Part shown: positions 25,682 to 34,498 of the stretch, one piece after another | How the letters are laid out: every line of letters begins with the position of its first letter | How positions within the stretch are numbered: position 1 is the first letter of the stretch | Source of the DNA: Motiliproteus sp047633175 | Lineage (GTDB): Bacteria; Pseudomonadota; Gammaproteobacteria; Pseudomonadales; Balneatricaceae | Length of the DNA: 64,000 nt | Reading direction: 5' to 3' | Assembly (NCBI GenBank): GCA_047633175.1 | Contig: JBLIEQ010000003.1 | Span: forward strand, 134,837 to 198,836 | The notes under the pieces: generated by a model | Told to the model about the DNA's origin: nothing | The model's input: only the letters and a program-made list of their open reading frames with translations | The model's database searches: none | Position numbers and translations under genes: made by a program

Positions 25682-26149
25682 CTACTCTTTCTTAGGTTCG
25701 ACCGCAGGCTCGTCCCCTGCTTCTTCCTCTCCGGGCTGCTTAAACATGTTCCACATCGACATATTACTGCCGGAAAATTTGTTCATCACCTTCAGCGGAT
25801 TGGTCGCATCCATCATCGACTCCATCTGCGCGCGGATACGATCCTGTTGCGACAGGAAGACACTGATGCTCTGCTCCAGATACTGCCCCATCATCCCCGA
25901 CATGCTATCGCCATAAAAACGGATCAGCTGCTGCAGTACCTGATTGGTGAGCATACCTGCATCTTCGCCCTCCTGCTCACTGATAATCTGCAACAGTATA
26001 TTACGGGTAAGATCCTTCCCCGTTTTGGAATCCTGCACCTGAAAGGTCACATTTTCCAGTACTAGCCCCCGCACATCCTCCAGAGTTATATAACAACTAC
26101 GAGAGGTATCGTAGAGACGGCGATTGGTGTATTTCCGAAGTATACGCAA
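25682..26149 (-). CDS. phaR: PHA synthesis repressor PhaR
   Basis: Repressor of PHA granule genes that also binds the polymer. The 155 residues begin with the PHA-accumulation DNA-binding domain (RILRKYTNRRLYDT, then SCYITLEDVRGLV), followed by the PHB accumulation regulatory part (GMLTNQVLQQLIRFYG, about 65-100). The start must be TTG at 26149: a TAG stop lies two codons upstream in frame, GAGG precedes at about 9 nt, and no ATG or GTG occurs before the conserved domain. The TTG may keep expression low. It is convergent with the pha operon. Confidence 0.95.
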   Translation of the reverse strand: MRILRKYTNRRLYDTSRSCYITLEDVRGLVLENVTFQVQDSKTGKDLTRNILLQIISEQEGEDAGMLTNQVLQQLIRFYGDSMSGMMGQYLEQSISVFLSQQDRIRAQMESMMDATNPLKVMNKFSGSNMSMWNMFKQPGEEEAGDEPAVEPKKE

Positions 26150-26187
26150 AGTCTATTAGCCTCTGTAGACAAGCCCAGCCGATAGGC

Positions 26188-26433
26188 TCAGTCTTTATCT
26201 TTTGGGTGGTTAGTCGAGCCGAAACCGCTCATCATCTGCATCATCATCCGCTGCAACTGATCCACCGAACCACTGCTGTAAAGTTTGAACATGGCTGCGG
26301 CATCGAAACCCTCAACACTCATCTGCTCACGAACTTTGCTCAGCATCTCTTTATGGAGATCCTGAACATCGGGCAAACCCAGCACGCGCCGAAATTCTTC
26401 GGGGGTCAGCTCCAGATCTATACTGAACTTCAT
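26188..26433 (-). CDS. DUF6489-like small protein
   Basis: An 81-residue protein with the conserved start FSIDLELTPEEFRRVLGLPDV seen in the DUF6489 group of gammaproteobacterial proteins, followed by a predicted helix and a Met-rich stretch (MMMQMMSG). No function is known to me. AAGGA precedes the ATG at 26433; a GTG one codon earlier is also possible. It lies 38 bp before phaR on the same strand, so the two are probably cotranscribed and a link to PHA granules is conceivable. Confidence 0.75.
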   Translation of the reverse strand: MKFSIDLELTPEEFRRVLGLPDVQDLHKEMLSKVREQMSVEGFDAAAMFKLYSSGSVDQLQRMMMQMMSGFGSTNHPKDKD

Positions 26434-26513
26434 CACCAGATTCCTTAATTGAGCGCTTGCGTTGATCTTATACTAATCTGGAACAACTTAACAAAAACAA
26501 TCGAGGAGCCGCT

Positions 26514-26631
26514 GTTTATCCAGCCTTATTTATCCAGAGCAATTTATCCAGAGCAATTTATCCAACGCTCTTTATCTAAGTATTCTTTACCCAGTGCTAT
26601 TTACCTAAATGCTCTTTACCCAGGTGAAGGC
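26514..26631 (-). repeat. 14-15 bp minisatellite at the 3' end of the MFS gene
   Basis: On the plus strand the word TTTATCC/TTTACCC recurs at 26514, 26529, 26543, 26557, 26571, 26586, 26600 and 26615, giving eight units of 14-15 bp. The two units nearest the gene encode its last residues (HLGKEHLGK and the stop at 26597-26599); the others lie beyond the stop. Two central units are identical. Confidence 0.9.
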
Positions 26632-27763
26632 CGCGCCATGCCAACAGCCATCCGAGCAACGACGTCGCTGCCGCAAACACAAACAGGGTAGAGCCTCCGT
26701 ATTGACTCCAGATCCAACCACTCAGAAAAGCACCCATGGATCCTCCCACACCAAAACCCAGGCTGCTATACAGTGCCTGGCCCTGCCCCTGATGAGAAGC
26801 CGGAAAGAAATGATGAACCAGGGCAATGCCGGCCGCATGCAGACAACCAAAGGTCACCGCATGAAACAACTGCGCGACTAATACCGCCCATAGATGCTCG
26901 GGCAGCAAGCCGATCATCAGCCAGCGAAGTACACTGATGGCCATGCCAAACTGCACCATGGCCCGTAACCCGGTCCAACTGAGCAACCGATGCATCACCC
27001 AAAACATCAGCACCTCGGCCACCACCCCCAGCGCCCACAGAAGGCCGATCTGGGTCTTATCGTAACCCTGCTCACTCATATAGATCGAATAGAAGCTGTA
27101 ATAGGGCCCATGGCTCAGCTGAATCAGCAGGTATACCGCAAAAAAGCTCAGCACCGCCGGGCGATTGATCAGCTGCCATAAGCCGTCGGTCTGGGCCTCC
27201 TCCATCGCCGGTGTCGGGGGTGGTTTAATACCCAGAGACGCCAACAACACCAGCAACATAAGCCCCCACATCACCGGGATTAAGATGCCGATATCGACCC
27301 AGTCAAACAGCCAGCCGAGCAGCAGCACCGCAAGGATAAAACCCACCGAGCCCCACAGCCGGATGCGGCTATAGCCTTGCAGGTCACTGCCCAGCGCCCG
27401 CACTGTGACCGCCTCAAACTGCGGCAACACCGCATTCCAGAAAAAACTAAACCCGAACATCAGCACCGCCCAATGCCAGAAGGTTTCGGCCCAGAAGGCG
27501 CCACTGAAGACGATCAGGGTCAGCAGGGCACCGGCGCGAATAATACGCACCGGCTGCCCGGTGCGATCCGCCAGCCAGCCCCAAAGATTGGGCGCGACAA
27601 TACGGGTACCCATCAGCACCGCCATCAGCGTGCCGATCTCTACCCCATTAAAGCCTTTAGACTTAAAAAACAGCCCCAGATACGGGGCTATGGCGCCCAG
27701 CAGGGCGAAATAGAACAGATAAAAGGATGACAGTCGCCAGTATTCAGAGCGCGCTAGCGACAT
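26597..27763 (-). CDS. MFS transporter, HcaT-like (MFS_1_like)
   Basis: A 388-residue, ~12-helix major facilitator protein of the group that includes E. coli HcaT (3-phenylpropionate permease family). The cytoplasmic loop 2-3 motif reads GWLADRTGQPVRI (about 62-74), and the beginning (SEYWRLSSFYLFYFALLGAIAPYL) is typical of the group. The substrate cannot be inferred. It is adjacent to aroC, as in Pseudomonas. Its last codons lie within a minisatellite, so the C-terminal length may vary among strains. Confidence 0.88.
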   Translation of the reverse strand: MSLARSEYWRLSSFYLFYFALLGAIAPYLGLFFKSKGFNGVEIGTLMAVLMGTRIVAPNLWGWLADRTGQPVRIIRAGALLTLIVFSGAFWAETFWHWAVLMFGFSFFWNAVLPQFEAVTVRALGSDLQGYSRIRLWGSVGFILAVLLLGWLFDWVDIGILIPVMWGLMLLVLLASLGIKPPPTPAMEEAQTDGLWQLINRPAVLSFFAVYLLIQLSHGPYYSFYSIYMSEQGYDKTQIGLLWALGVVAEVLMFWVMHRLLSWTGLRAMVQFGMAISVLRWLMIGLLPEHLWAVLVAQLFHAVTFGCLHAAGIALVHHFFPASHQGQGQALYSSLGFGVGGSMGAFLSGWIWSQYGGSTLFVFAAATSLLGWLLAWRGLHLGKEHLGK

Positions 27764-27778
27764 ATTAGGAGACCGCTA

Positions 27779-28873
27779 TCATGCCTGAGCGGGAATAATC
27801 GGCACACCCGAATGCACCCCGGCATTCTGGCCACGGTGACGCAACAGATGATCCAGCAGGGTGATCGCCATCATAGCCTCGGCGATCGGGGTCGCACGAA
27901 TCCCGACACAGGGATCGTGGCGCCCCTGGGTGATCACCTCGATCGGGTTACCGCTGGCATCGATACTGCGACCGGCAAGCCTCAAGCTCGACGTCGGTTT
28001 TAGGGCCAGATGGGCGATAATATCCTGGCCGCTGGAGATACCCCCCAGCACGCCACCGGCATGGTTGGAGAGAAACCCCGCCGGACTCATCTCATCACGG
28101 TGTTCGGTGCCTTTCTGCTCTACCACTGCAAACCCATCACCGATCTCGACCCCTTTGACCGCGTTGATGCTCATCAGCGCATGTGCCAGCTCAGCATCGA
28201 GGCGATCGAAGATCGGCTCACCCAACCCGACCGGAACCCCGGAGGCGACCACCGAAATTCTGGCACCGACTGAATCACCTTCTTTGCGCAACGCATCCAT
28301 GTAGGCTTCCATCTCAGGCACCTTGGCCGCATCAGGGCAGAAGAAAGGATTCTGATGCACCTGATTCCAATCCAGCACCTCGGCCTTGATCGGTCCCAGC
28401 TGCGACAGGTAACCACGCACCTGGACCCCCAGCTGCTGCAGACACTTCTTGGCGACTGCCCCGGCCGCAACCCGCATGGCTGTTTCGCGCGCCGAGGAGC
28501 GACCGCCTCCCCGGTAATCACGGAATCCATACTTCTGCTGATACACATAATCGGCATGGCCCGGCCGAAAGCTATCCTTAATGTTCGAATAATCTTTGGA
28601 GCGCTGATCCGTGTTTTCGATCAACAACCCGATCGGGGTACCCGTGGTCTTGCCCTCGAACACCCCGGAGAGGATCTTTACCACGTCAGCTTCGCGCCGC
28701 TGAGTGGTATGCCGCGAGGTCCCCGGCTTGCGCAGATCCAGATCACCCTGCAGATCGGCTTCAGACAGTTCTATCCCGGGTGGACAACCATCGACGATGC
28801 AGCCGATCGCCAGGCCATGACTCTCACCAAAGGAGGTCAGGGTAAACAGCTTGCCGATTGTGTTTCCAGACAT
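27779..28873 (-). CDS. aroC: chorismate synthase
   Basis: Makes chorismate from 5-enolpyruvylshikimate 3-phosphate using reduced FMN. The 364 residues begin MSGNTIGKLFTLTSFGESHG and contain DYRGGGRSSARETA, GVLGGISSGQ and the late RHDPCVGIRATPIAEAM signature. The open frame extends 11 codons further upstream, but CGGAG lies 6 nt before the ATG at 28873 and the conserved N-terminus begins there. Confidence 0.97.
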   Translation of the reverse strand: MSGNTIGKLFTLTSFGESHGLAIGCIVDGCPPGIELSEADLQGDLDLRKPGTSRHTTQRREADVVKILSGVFEGKTTGTPIGLLIENTDQRSKDYSNIKDSFRPGHADYVYQQKYGFRDYRGGGRSSARETAMRVAAGAVAKKCLQQLGVQVRGYLSQLGPIKAEVLDWNQVHQNPFFCPDAAKVPEMEAYMDALRKEGDSVGARISVVASGVPVGLGEPIFDRLDAELAHALMSINAVKGVEIGDGFAVVEQKGTEHRDEMSPAGFLSNHAGGVLGGISSGQDIIAHLALKPTSSLRLAGRSIDASGNPIEVITQGRHDPCVGIRATPIAEAMMAITLLDHLLRHRGQNAGVHSGVPIIPAQA

Positions 28874-28947
28874 GAAGTACTCCGGTAGTCCCGCTGCGAC
28901 CTGCAACGGTTAATAAAACAAAAATGCGGCCGTAAACGGCTCTCACA

Positions 28948-29883
28948 TTAGCGGCCGTTAACGGCACTCAAATACAATGCCAGCTGGCGCAGATCGTAGG
29001 CGGTAATCATAAACACGCCGTTGCCTCCCTCGGGAAGATCGGCCCAGACCAGGGCATCTGTGGGTAACTGCTGCCGCAATGCGGCCTCGGAGTTACCCAC
29101 CTCGACCACCAGCAGGCCATCGTCGCTGAGATAATCGCCCGCCTGTGCCAATATCTGGTAGCAGATATCCAGCCCGTCCGCTCCCGATACCAGCCCCAGT
29201 TCGGGCTCATGGCTGTATTCGGCCGGCATGGCGGCAAAGTCGGCCTGATCCACATAGGGTGGATTGCTGACGATAAGCTGATACTGCTGCCCGGGCTCCA
29301 GGGCCGCGAACAGATCCGACTGCAGCGCCTGAACCCTGCCGCCCAGAGCATGTCGCTCTATATTGCTGTGACAGACCTCTAACGCCTCCCCGGATAGATC
29401 CAGCAGATCGACCTCGGCACCCTCATACAGCTGGGCACAGGCGATGCCGATACAACCACTGCCGGTGCATAGATCCAGCACCCGTTCGACCTCGACACCC
29501 TCAAGCCAGGGCGCAAAGCCTTGCTGGATCAATTGCGCGATCGGCGATCGGGGTATCAGCACCCGCGAATCCACCTTAAAGGGCATACCGCAAAACCAGG
29601 CCTCGCCAATCAGGTAGGCCGCAGGGATCCGCTCGCCGATGCGCCGTTCGAACAGCGCCAGAATCTGCTGCTTTTCGCTGCTCAGAAGACGCGCATCGAG
29701 CGCATCAGGACTCACATCCCAAGGCAGCCCGGCCGCATGCAGGACCAGCTGCACCGCCTCATCCCATGCATTGTCCGTACCCTGACCGTAAAACAGCCCG
29801 GCACGACGAAAGCGGCTCACCCCCAGGCGGATAAAATCACGGATAGTACTAAGCTCGCTAAGGGTCGAATCGAGGCTGCTCAT
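28948..29883 (-). CDS. prmB: ribosomal protein L3 N5-glutamine methyltransferase
   Basis: Methylates a glutamine of ribosomal protein L3. The 311 residues have the helical N-terminal domain and a SAM-binding domain with VLDLCTGSGCIGIA (about 135-148) and the glutamine-binding NPPYVD (about 205-210). Position upstream of aroC on the same strand, and divergent from an smrB-like gene, is the same as in E. coli and supports PrmB over the paralogue PrmC. Confidence 0.94.
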   Translation of the reverse strand: MSSLDSTLSELSTIRDFIRLGVSRFRRAGLFYGQGTDNAWDEAVQLVLHAAGLPWDVSPDALDARLLSSEKQQILALFERRIGERIPAAYLIGEAWFCGMPFKVDSRVLIPRSPIAQLIQQGFAPWLEGVEVERVLDLCTGSGCIGIACAQLYEGAEVDLLDLSGEALEVCHSNIERHALGGRVQALQSDLFAALEPGQQYQLIVSNPPYVDQADFAAMPAEYSHEPELGLVSGADGLDICYQILAQAGDYLSDDGLLVVEVGNSEAALRQQLPTDALVWADLPEGGNGVFMITAYDLRQLALYLSAVNGR

Positions 29884-30028
29884 GAAGATCTGTCGCTGTG
29901 GAGAATTGGGAGTATATCTTAATGAAAATGATGTCGAATCGCTATCGCTGGGTTCTTCGGGGCTCTATTATAAAGGCCATATGCGTATAAAATGCGTTTA
30001 AACCACGACGACAACCGGCCCCGGAGCG

Positions 30029-30577
30029 ATGACAGCCAACTCTAACGACACCCCAGACTTCAATGTACTGGTCGGCGACGATGTTCTCAAACATCATCAC
30101 GACCGTGCCGACCTGCATCGTCGCCACCCCTGCTCAGAGACGCAGAGGTACAGGCGCGAGGCCGCCCAACAGCAAAGCCAAACGTTCCGTGACGGTTTAT
30201 CCGATGAAATCAGGCAACTGGTGGACTCTGAAGAGGCACTGCTCTATGCGTCTAACGGCGTCCAGCTGAATACGGTTAAAAAACTCAAACAGGGGCATAC
30301 CCCCTGGCAAGAGTACCTGGATCTGCACGGCCGCACCGTCGACCAGGCACGTGATGACCTGAGCCGATTTATGCGCGATGCCAGGTTCTCACAAGCACGT
30401 TGCGTGCTGGTCGTGCATGGCAAGGCATTTCGCGCAGACAGCACGCCGCCGGTGATCAAGTCATACGTTAACGACTGGCTCAGACAGTTTCCCGAGGTCC
30501 TGGCATTTGTATCGGCACAACCGCGCGATGGCGGAACGGGTGCCGTTTACGTATTGTTAAAGCAGCAAAAAGGCTAG
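30029..30577 (+). CDS. smrB: SmrB-like Smr-domain endonuclease
   Basis: A 182-residue protein with a C-terminal Smr (small MutS-related) domain, about 94-178, showing DLHGRTVDQARDDL and HGKA, then the GTGAVYVLLK strand. In E. coli SmrB cleaves mRNA between collided ribosomes; the divergent location from prmB is the same. The N-terminal ~80 residues are charged and His-rich (KHHHDRADLHRRHP). The glycine after HGK is Ala here, a modest deviation. The start has GGAG close by. Confidence 0.85.
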   Translation: MTANSNDTPDFNVLVGDDVLKHHHDRADLHRRHPCSETQRYRREAAQQQSQTFRDGLSDEIRQLVDSEEALLYASNGVQLNTVKKLKQGHTPWQEYLDLHGRTVDQARDDLSRFMRDARFSQARCVLVVHGKAFRADSTPPVIKSYVNDWLRQFPEVLAFVSAQPRDGGTGAVYVLLKQQKG

Positions 30578-30671
30578 AATAGCCGACACACAAGCGACAT
30601 ATCACTTTACCTGCCACCACTAAAGGCGTAGCTTACGCCCCTTTTATCGTCAACAATCGGTTGAAAACAGC

Positions 30672-31211
30672 ATGGAAAAAGCATTCGCCAGCATTATTCA
30701 GGCCTGCGGTGAAGACCTGACCCGAGAGGGTCTGTTAGACACACCGAAACGCGCTGCCAAGGCGTTTAAATACTTGACTCGTGGCTACGATCAAACGCTG
30801 GACGAGGTCGTCAACAACGCCCTGTTCGATTCCGACAACTCGGAGATGGTTCTGGTCAAAGATATAGAGCTGTATTCGCTGTGCGAGCACCATATGCTGC
30901 CGTTTATCGGCAAGGTTCACGTAGCGTATATCCCCTCGGGAAAAGTGATAGGTCTCTCCAAGATCGCCAGGATCGTCGACATGTACTCCCGACGCCTGCA
31001 GATTCAGGAAAACCTGACCAAGCAGATCGCCGATAGCATCATGGAGGTTACCGGTGCCGCAGGTGTCGGGGTGGTGATCGAAGCCAAGCATATGTGCATG
31101 ATGATGCGCGGTGTCGAAAAGCAGAATGGCGTGATGAAGACTTCGATGATGACTGGCCTGTTTCGCAGCAACCCCAGCACCCGCAGTGAATTCTTTTCGC
31201 TGATTAACTAG
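30672..31211 (+). CDS. folE: GTP cyclohydrolase I
   Basis: First enzyme of folate synthesis, GTP to 7,8-dihydroneopterin triphosphate. The 179 residues have the zinc ligands Cys71, His74 (LCEHHMLPF) and Cys142 (KHMCMMMRG), the GLSKIARIV signature and QENLTKQIA. It is the short FolE type. A weak hairpin (GGCGTA-GCT-TACGCC at about 30625-30639) stands before it, perhaps a terminator for the smrB-like gene. Confidence 0.97.
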   Translation: MEKAFASIIQACGEDLTREGLLDTPKRAAKAFKYLTRGYDQTLDEVVNNALFDSDNSEMVLVKDIELYSLCEHHMLPFIGKVHVAYIPSGKVIGLSKIARIVDMYSRRLQIQENLTKQIADSIMEVTGAAGVGVVIEAKHMCMMMRGVEKQNGVMKTSMMTGLFRSNPSTRSEFFSLIN

Positions 31212-31271
31212 AGCCACTCAACCCCCGCTAAAACCCGCTCCCGGCTTATCCTAAGGATCCAAGCCGGACAA

Positions 31272-31958
31272 TCAGGGAGGACCGCTCTCGATACGCAGGT
31301 CATCGAACCAGGCGCGCGCCTCAGAATGGCTATTATCGGTATCCGTCATAATCGCAATGGCGCCTACTGCAGCCGGTTCCTCGCCAAACAACCGCCGATA
31401 GTCGGCCCTGACATCGCGTCGCTCGGTAATCCAGACACCCGCCTGCTCATCCCCAGACTGCAACGCCAGCATCATCGCATTGGCCGTGAAGGGGTTGGCG
31501 ATACTCTCCCCCTTTGGCAATTTGTTAGCCCAGATATAGTTAATACTTCGGGTTTTTGGATAAAACCAGTGGGGAAAGACCACATAGATGCGCGCGGCAT
31601 AATCATCCCCGGCCTTCGTGCGGGCATCCCCTTTCGCCAGCGTACGCTCTATTTTCCAGCGCCAACTCAGGATCGGAAAATCCTCAAGCGAGTATTCAAT
31701 CTCAAAAAATACCCCCGAGGCGGCGTCCTGGCTGTGCGCGGCCAGAACCTTAGAGCCCCCCTCATCGACGAGGGTATACTGGGTCAGGCCCTGGAAGCTT
31801 TTTGTCTTCCAGACCCTGGAACCCGGCTCAAAATCGCTGATAAGGATGACCTCAGCCGTCGTCTGAGTTGCAGGCTGAGCACTCACCACACTCGCCATTG
31901 CTGCCAGCCAGGCAAACAGAAACAGTCGCGGTAAATATCCTGAAGCCACTGATTTCAT
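31272..31958 (-). CDS. DUF3047 domain exported protein
   Basis: A 228-residue protein with a signal peptide (MKSVASGYLPRLFLFAWLAA, cleavage likely after VVSA) and a DUF3047-like domain: FEPGSRVWKTKSFQG, SWRWKIERTLAKGDARTKAGDDYAARIYVVF and NYIWANKLPKG. Function unknown; the fold resembles carbohydrate-binding-like beta proteins. An open frame extends 23 codons upstream, but AGGA precedes the ATG at 31958 and the signal peptide starts there. It is followed on its upstream side by cytochrome c and DUF1989 genes on the same strand. Confidence 0.82.
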   Translation of the reverse strand: MKSVASGYLPRLFLFAWLAAMASVVSAQPATQTTAEVILISDFEPGSRVWKTKSFQGLTQYTLVDEGGSKVLAAHSQDAASGVFFEIEYSLEDFPILSWRWKIERTLAKGDARTKAGDDYAARIYVVFPHWFYPKTRSINYIWANKLPKGESIANPFTANAMMLALQSGDEQAGVWITERRDVRADYRRLFGEEPAAVGAIAIMTDTDNSHSEARAWFDDLRIESGPP

Positions 31959-32085
31959 AACGTTTCCTGTCGTTGCCCAACCGCCGCAGTCACAGTACCT
32001 ACCACACGCACGAGCACAGCAGTTCATTAAGTGAACCCGAATGGCTACTGCTGCACCGTATCAGATACGAACTAGGATCCGCCTC

Positions 32086-32466
32086 CTAGTGAATACCCGA
32101 TTTCCGCTGCCGGTCACGAACATAGGCGATAATGTGGGCCACCTCACCGGTCGCAACCTGGGGCAGCGGCGGCATATCACCGAAGTTCCAATGATGTGCC
32201 CGGGCCCCCTTCTTGACGGCGCGATAAAACGCCTGATCACCATGATGGCCAGGTTCATAGATCTTATGATTCAACGGCGGCCCCTTCCTTGTGCCATTCA
32301 TCATCAGGCCATGACAGGAGGAGCAGTTGTTACTATACAGTTCCCGCCCCTGATCGATATCAACCGTAGCGGCGCCCTGTTTGCCTGGCCGTTCGGGCGC
32401 GTCAGGGGCGCCGCAGGCACTCAACAAGGCGACCGCAGCAACGCCTAACCACATCTTGAACTTCAT
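32086..32466 (-). CDS. c-type cytochrome lipoprotein
   Basis: A 126-residue monohaem cytochrome c. The N-terminus is a lipoprotein signal (lipobox LLSAC, Cys18), so it is probably anchored in a membrane facing the periplasm. The haem motif is Cys48-Ser-Ser-Cys51-His52 and the likely axial methionine is Met98 in FGDMPPLP. It resembles stand-alone cytochrome class I electron carriers (c5/cbb3-like). The electron partner is not in the window. Confidence 0.9.
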   Translation of the reverse strand: MKFKMWLGVAAVALLSACGAPDAPERPGKQGAATVDIDQGRELYSNNCSSCHGLMMNGTRKGPPLNHKIYEPGHHGDQAFYRAVKKGARAHHWNFGDMPPLPQVATGEVAHIIAYVRDRQRKSGIH

Positions 32467-32525
32467 AAATGTATCCTTGATAGCCTATAGGGACTCTACT
32501 GATACGCGCTGAGCCTTAACCCGAC

Positions 32526-33398
32526 TCAGGTCCCATGCTTGCCCCCGTAGCCATTGAGACCGGGCGGGGTCCAACCCTCCAACGCACCCTCTGCGGGCGC
32601 GAAGACCTGTACCAATAACGGATAACAGCGCGTGGCATCGTTGGAATGGCTGCTGCCGCAATCCCCGCCCGGACAGGTGGACAGCGCCCCCAGGAGATCG
32701 ATCTCGGCGAAGAACTCGATAAAGTCACCCGGGCGTACGGGGCTGGCCTTCATAAAGTACTGGTGCGTATCGCGGGTAAATCCAGTGCACATAAAGACGT
32801 TCATCACGTCGTGCACATGCGGTTCGGCTTCTTCCACCCTGACATCCCTGGCGGATGCCAATGCGCGGGTAAGGTTGGAGTGGCAGCAGTGGTGGTAGTG
32901 ATCCCCTTTAAGCATAAAGTTGGTATAGGGATCGCAGCGGGTGCCGATCACGTCATGAACGCCGGCGCCGTCCGCATCCCAGCCGTACCAGTCCAAGGTA
33001 TCCTGGGTGATCGTCGCCATAGGGCGCAGATTCGGCAGGTTGCTCCAGAGTCGGTCTCCGGTGGTCAGGTGACTCGCGTGCAGCTGTCGGGTCTTGCCGC
33101 TGAAGAAGCGCTCGCCAAGATCCCTGGCGTTCCACAGATTCAGGTCACCCACCTGAGGACCCTCGACGCTGTAGATGCGAAAGAAGTGACCGGCAGGAAC
33201 CTCGAAAGAGCCGCCGTCCCGAGGAGGGATCAGTACTTCGGAGACCTTCGTCATGCCCTGCCTGGCTTGGCTGTACAGGGCAGCATCGTAGGGCGGCAGA
33301 CAGTCTACGTCATAACAGACGACCTGCTGAGTCGAGCGCCGGTCATCAGAGGCGGCAGGGACGTCCGCGATGCGGGTCTCGATGTCGGGCTTGTTCAT
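32526..33398 (-). CDS. DUF1989 (urea carboxylase-associated) family protein
   Basis: A 290-residue protein of the DUF1989 family, some members of which are carboxyguanidine deiminases in guanidine and urea-type nitrogen use. The domain has YDVDCLPPYDA near the N-terminus, DLNLWNARDLGERFFSGKTR, GTRCDPYTNFML, and the cysteine-rich ALSTCPGGDCGS expected for metal binding. It stands without urea carboxylase or guanidine genes, and is longer than the paired CgdA/CgdB proteins, so deimination is only a possibility. No guanidine riboswitch can be recognised upstream. Confidence 0.8.
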   Translation of the reverse strand: MNKPDIETRIADVPAASDDRRSTQQVVCYDVDCLPPYDAALYSQARQGMTKVSEVLIPPRDGGSFEVPAGHFFRIYSVEGPQVGDLNLWNARDLGERFFSGKTRQLHASHLTTGDRLWSNLPNLRPMATITQDTLDWYGWDADGAGVHDVIGTRCDPYTNFMLKGDHYHHCCHSNLTRALASARDVRVEEAEPHVHDVMNVFMCTGFTRDTHQYFMKASPVRPGDFIEFFAEIDLLGALSTCPGGDCGSSHSNDATRCYPLLVQVFAPAEGALEGWTPPGLNGYGGKHGT

Positions 33399-33549
33399 AG
33401 CTTAGGAGTCCGGTGGATTTCAATCTAGTAGCCTGTCGAAGGTGACCGCTGCGGCGAGGTGCTTTATATTGAGGTCAAAATCGATTTGCGGCGATTTTTA
33501 ACTATTTCAAGGATTCCAATAATGATGCCGGCTGTCAAGAGTCGACTGG

Positions 33550-33591
33550 CTCTCAACCTACAGCTCTCAACCTACAGCTCTTAACCTACAG
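33550..33591 (-). repeat. 14-bp tandem repeat at the 3' end of the Tag-like gene
   Basis: CTCTCAACCTACAG occurs at 33550 and 33564, followed by CTCTTAACCTACAG at 33578, which contains the stop codon of the adjacent gene (TAA at 33581-33583, minus strand). Period is exactly 14 bp, so it is another copied gene end. Confidence 0.9.
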
Positions 33592-34246
33592 TGAAGGCCA
33601 ACAGCATACTGATATGACTCAGCGGTTGGCCGCTTTGCTGGCGCCAGGTATTGAATGCCGCCTGCACGTTTTTCAGATCGCGTTGGGCGGTCGGCATACG
33701 GTCGACGATCCCCTGCGCCTTGAGTGCCGCCACCACATCGGGGCTGAGCCGGAAGGTATCTTTACCGACCATGCGTAAAAACGCAGCACCCGACTGGCCG
33801 CCCAGCTGGGCACCTCTTTTTTTCAGTAGAGCCCAGAGGCCGATAATATCGTCTTCGGGCCAGGCGGCGATAAACTGACCGAAGCCCCCGTGCGTCTGCG
33901 ACAGCTCATGCACCAGCATCGCATTAACACGAATCGACTTGATCTTGCCCCAGTGACGGATCAGGGCTTTATTTTGCATCCTGGCTTCGAGCTGTTCGTC
34001 GCTCATATAACTCAGTTTGAGCGGATCAAAGCCGAAAAACGCCTCCTCGAATGCCGGCCACTTGCTATCGACCAGGGAATGCTTGAGACCGGCACGAAAC
34101 ACTCGTCGACAGAGCGTAGAGAGATAACGGTCATCGCTCAGCCGGATCAACTGATCGACGGTCGCGACGACGGGAAACTGGGCGAAGGCACGCTCTGCGT
34201 CTGCACCTTCACGCACATGCTGTATGATCCAAGCATAGTCTTTCAT
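33581..34246 (-). CDS. DNA-3-methyladenine glycosylase I family protein
   Basis: A 221-residue protein of the Tag family (base-excision removal of alkylated adenine). Recognisable segments are CRRVFRAGLKHSLVDSKWPAFEEAF (about 46-70), IRHWGKIKSIRVNA, and FLRMVGKDTFRLSPDV near 163-178. It belongs to a longer, poorly studied Tag-like branch and lacks the N-terminal Cys/His zinc ligands of E. coli Tag, so activity on 3-methyladenine is not certain. It is alone and divergent from alaA. Confidence 0.8.
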   Translation of the reverse strand: MKDYAWIIQHVREGADAERAFAQFPVVATVDQLIRLSDDRYLSTLCRRVFRAGLKHSLVDSKWPAFEEAFFGFDPLKLSYMSDEQLEARMQNKALIRHWGKIKSIRVNAMLVHELSQTHGGFGQFIAAWPEDDIIGLWALLKKRGAQLGGQSGAAFLRMVGKDTFRLSPDVVAALKAQGIVDRMPTAQRDLKNVQAAFNTWRQQSGQPLSHISMLLAFTVG

Positions 34247-34498
34247 TCGCGACGACTCTCTCTTGTAGTATAAATTTCACTCTAAGCCGCTGCCGGGCAG
34301 ATTGCCAGCTCCCGGCGCGAGCGCTCAGTAACGCCATGATCCGTTATGACTAAAGCCCAGGTTCAGAGATGCCGCCTATTTCCACCTCCGTCACCGGCGC
34401 GTATTATAGGCAGCTTAAGTACTCTTAATCACTCATCATTACTAACCATCACTACAGGGCTCAGAGCCCATAGCCTAAATAGCGCAGGGAAACCCGAG

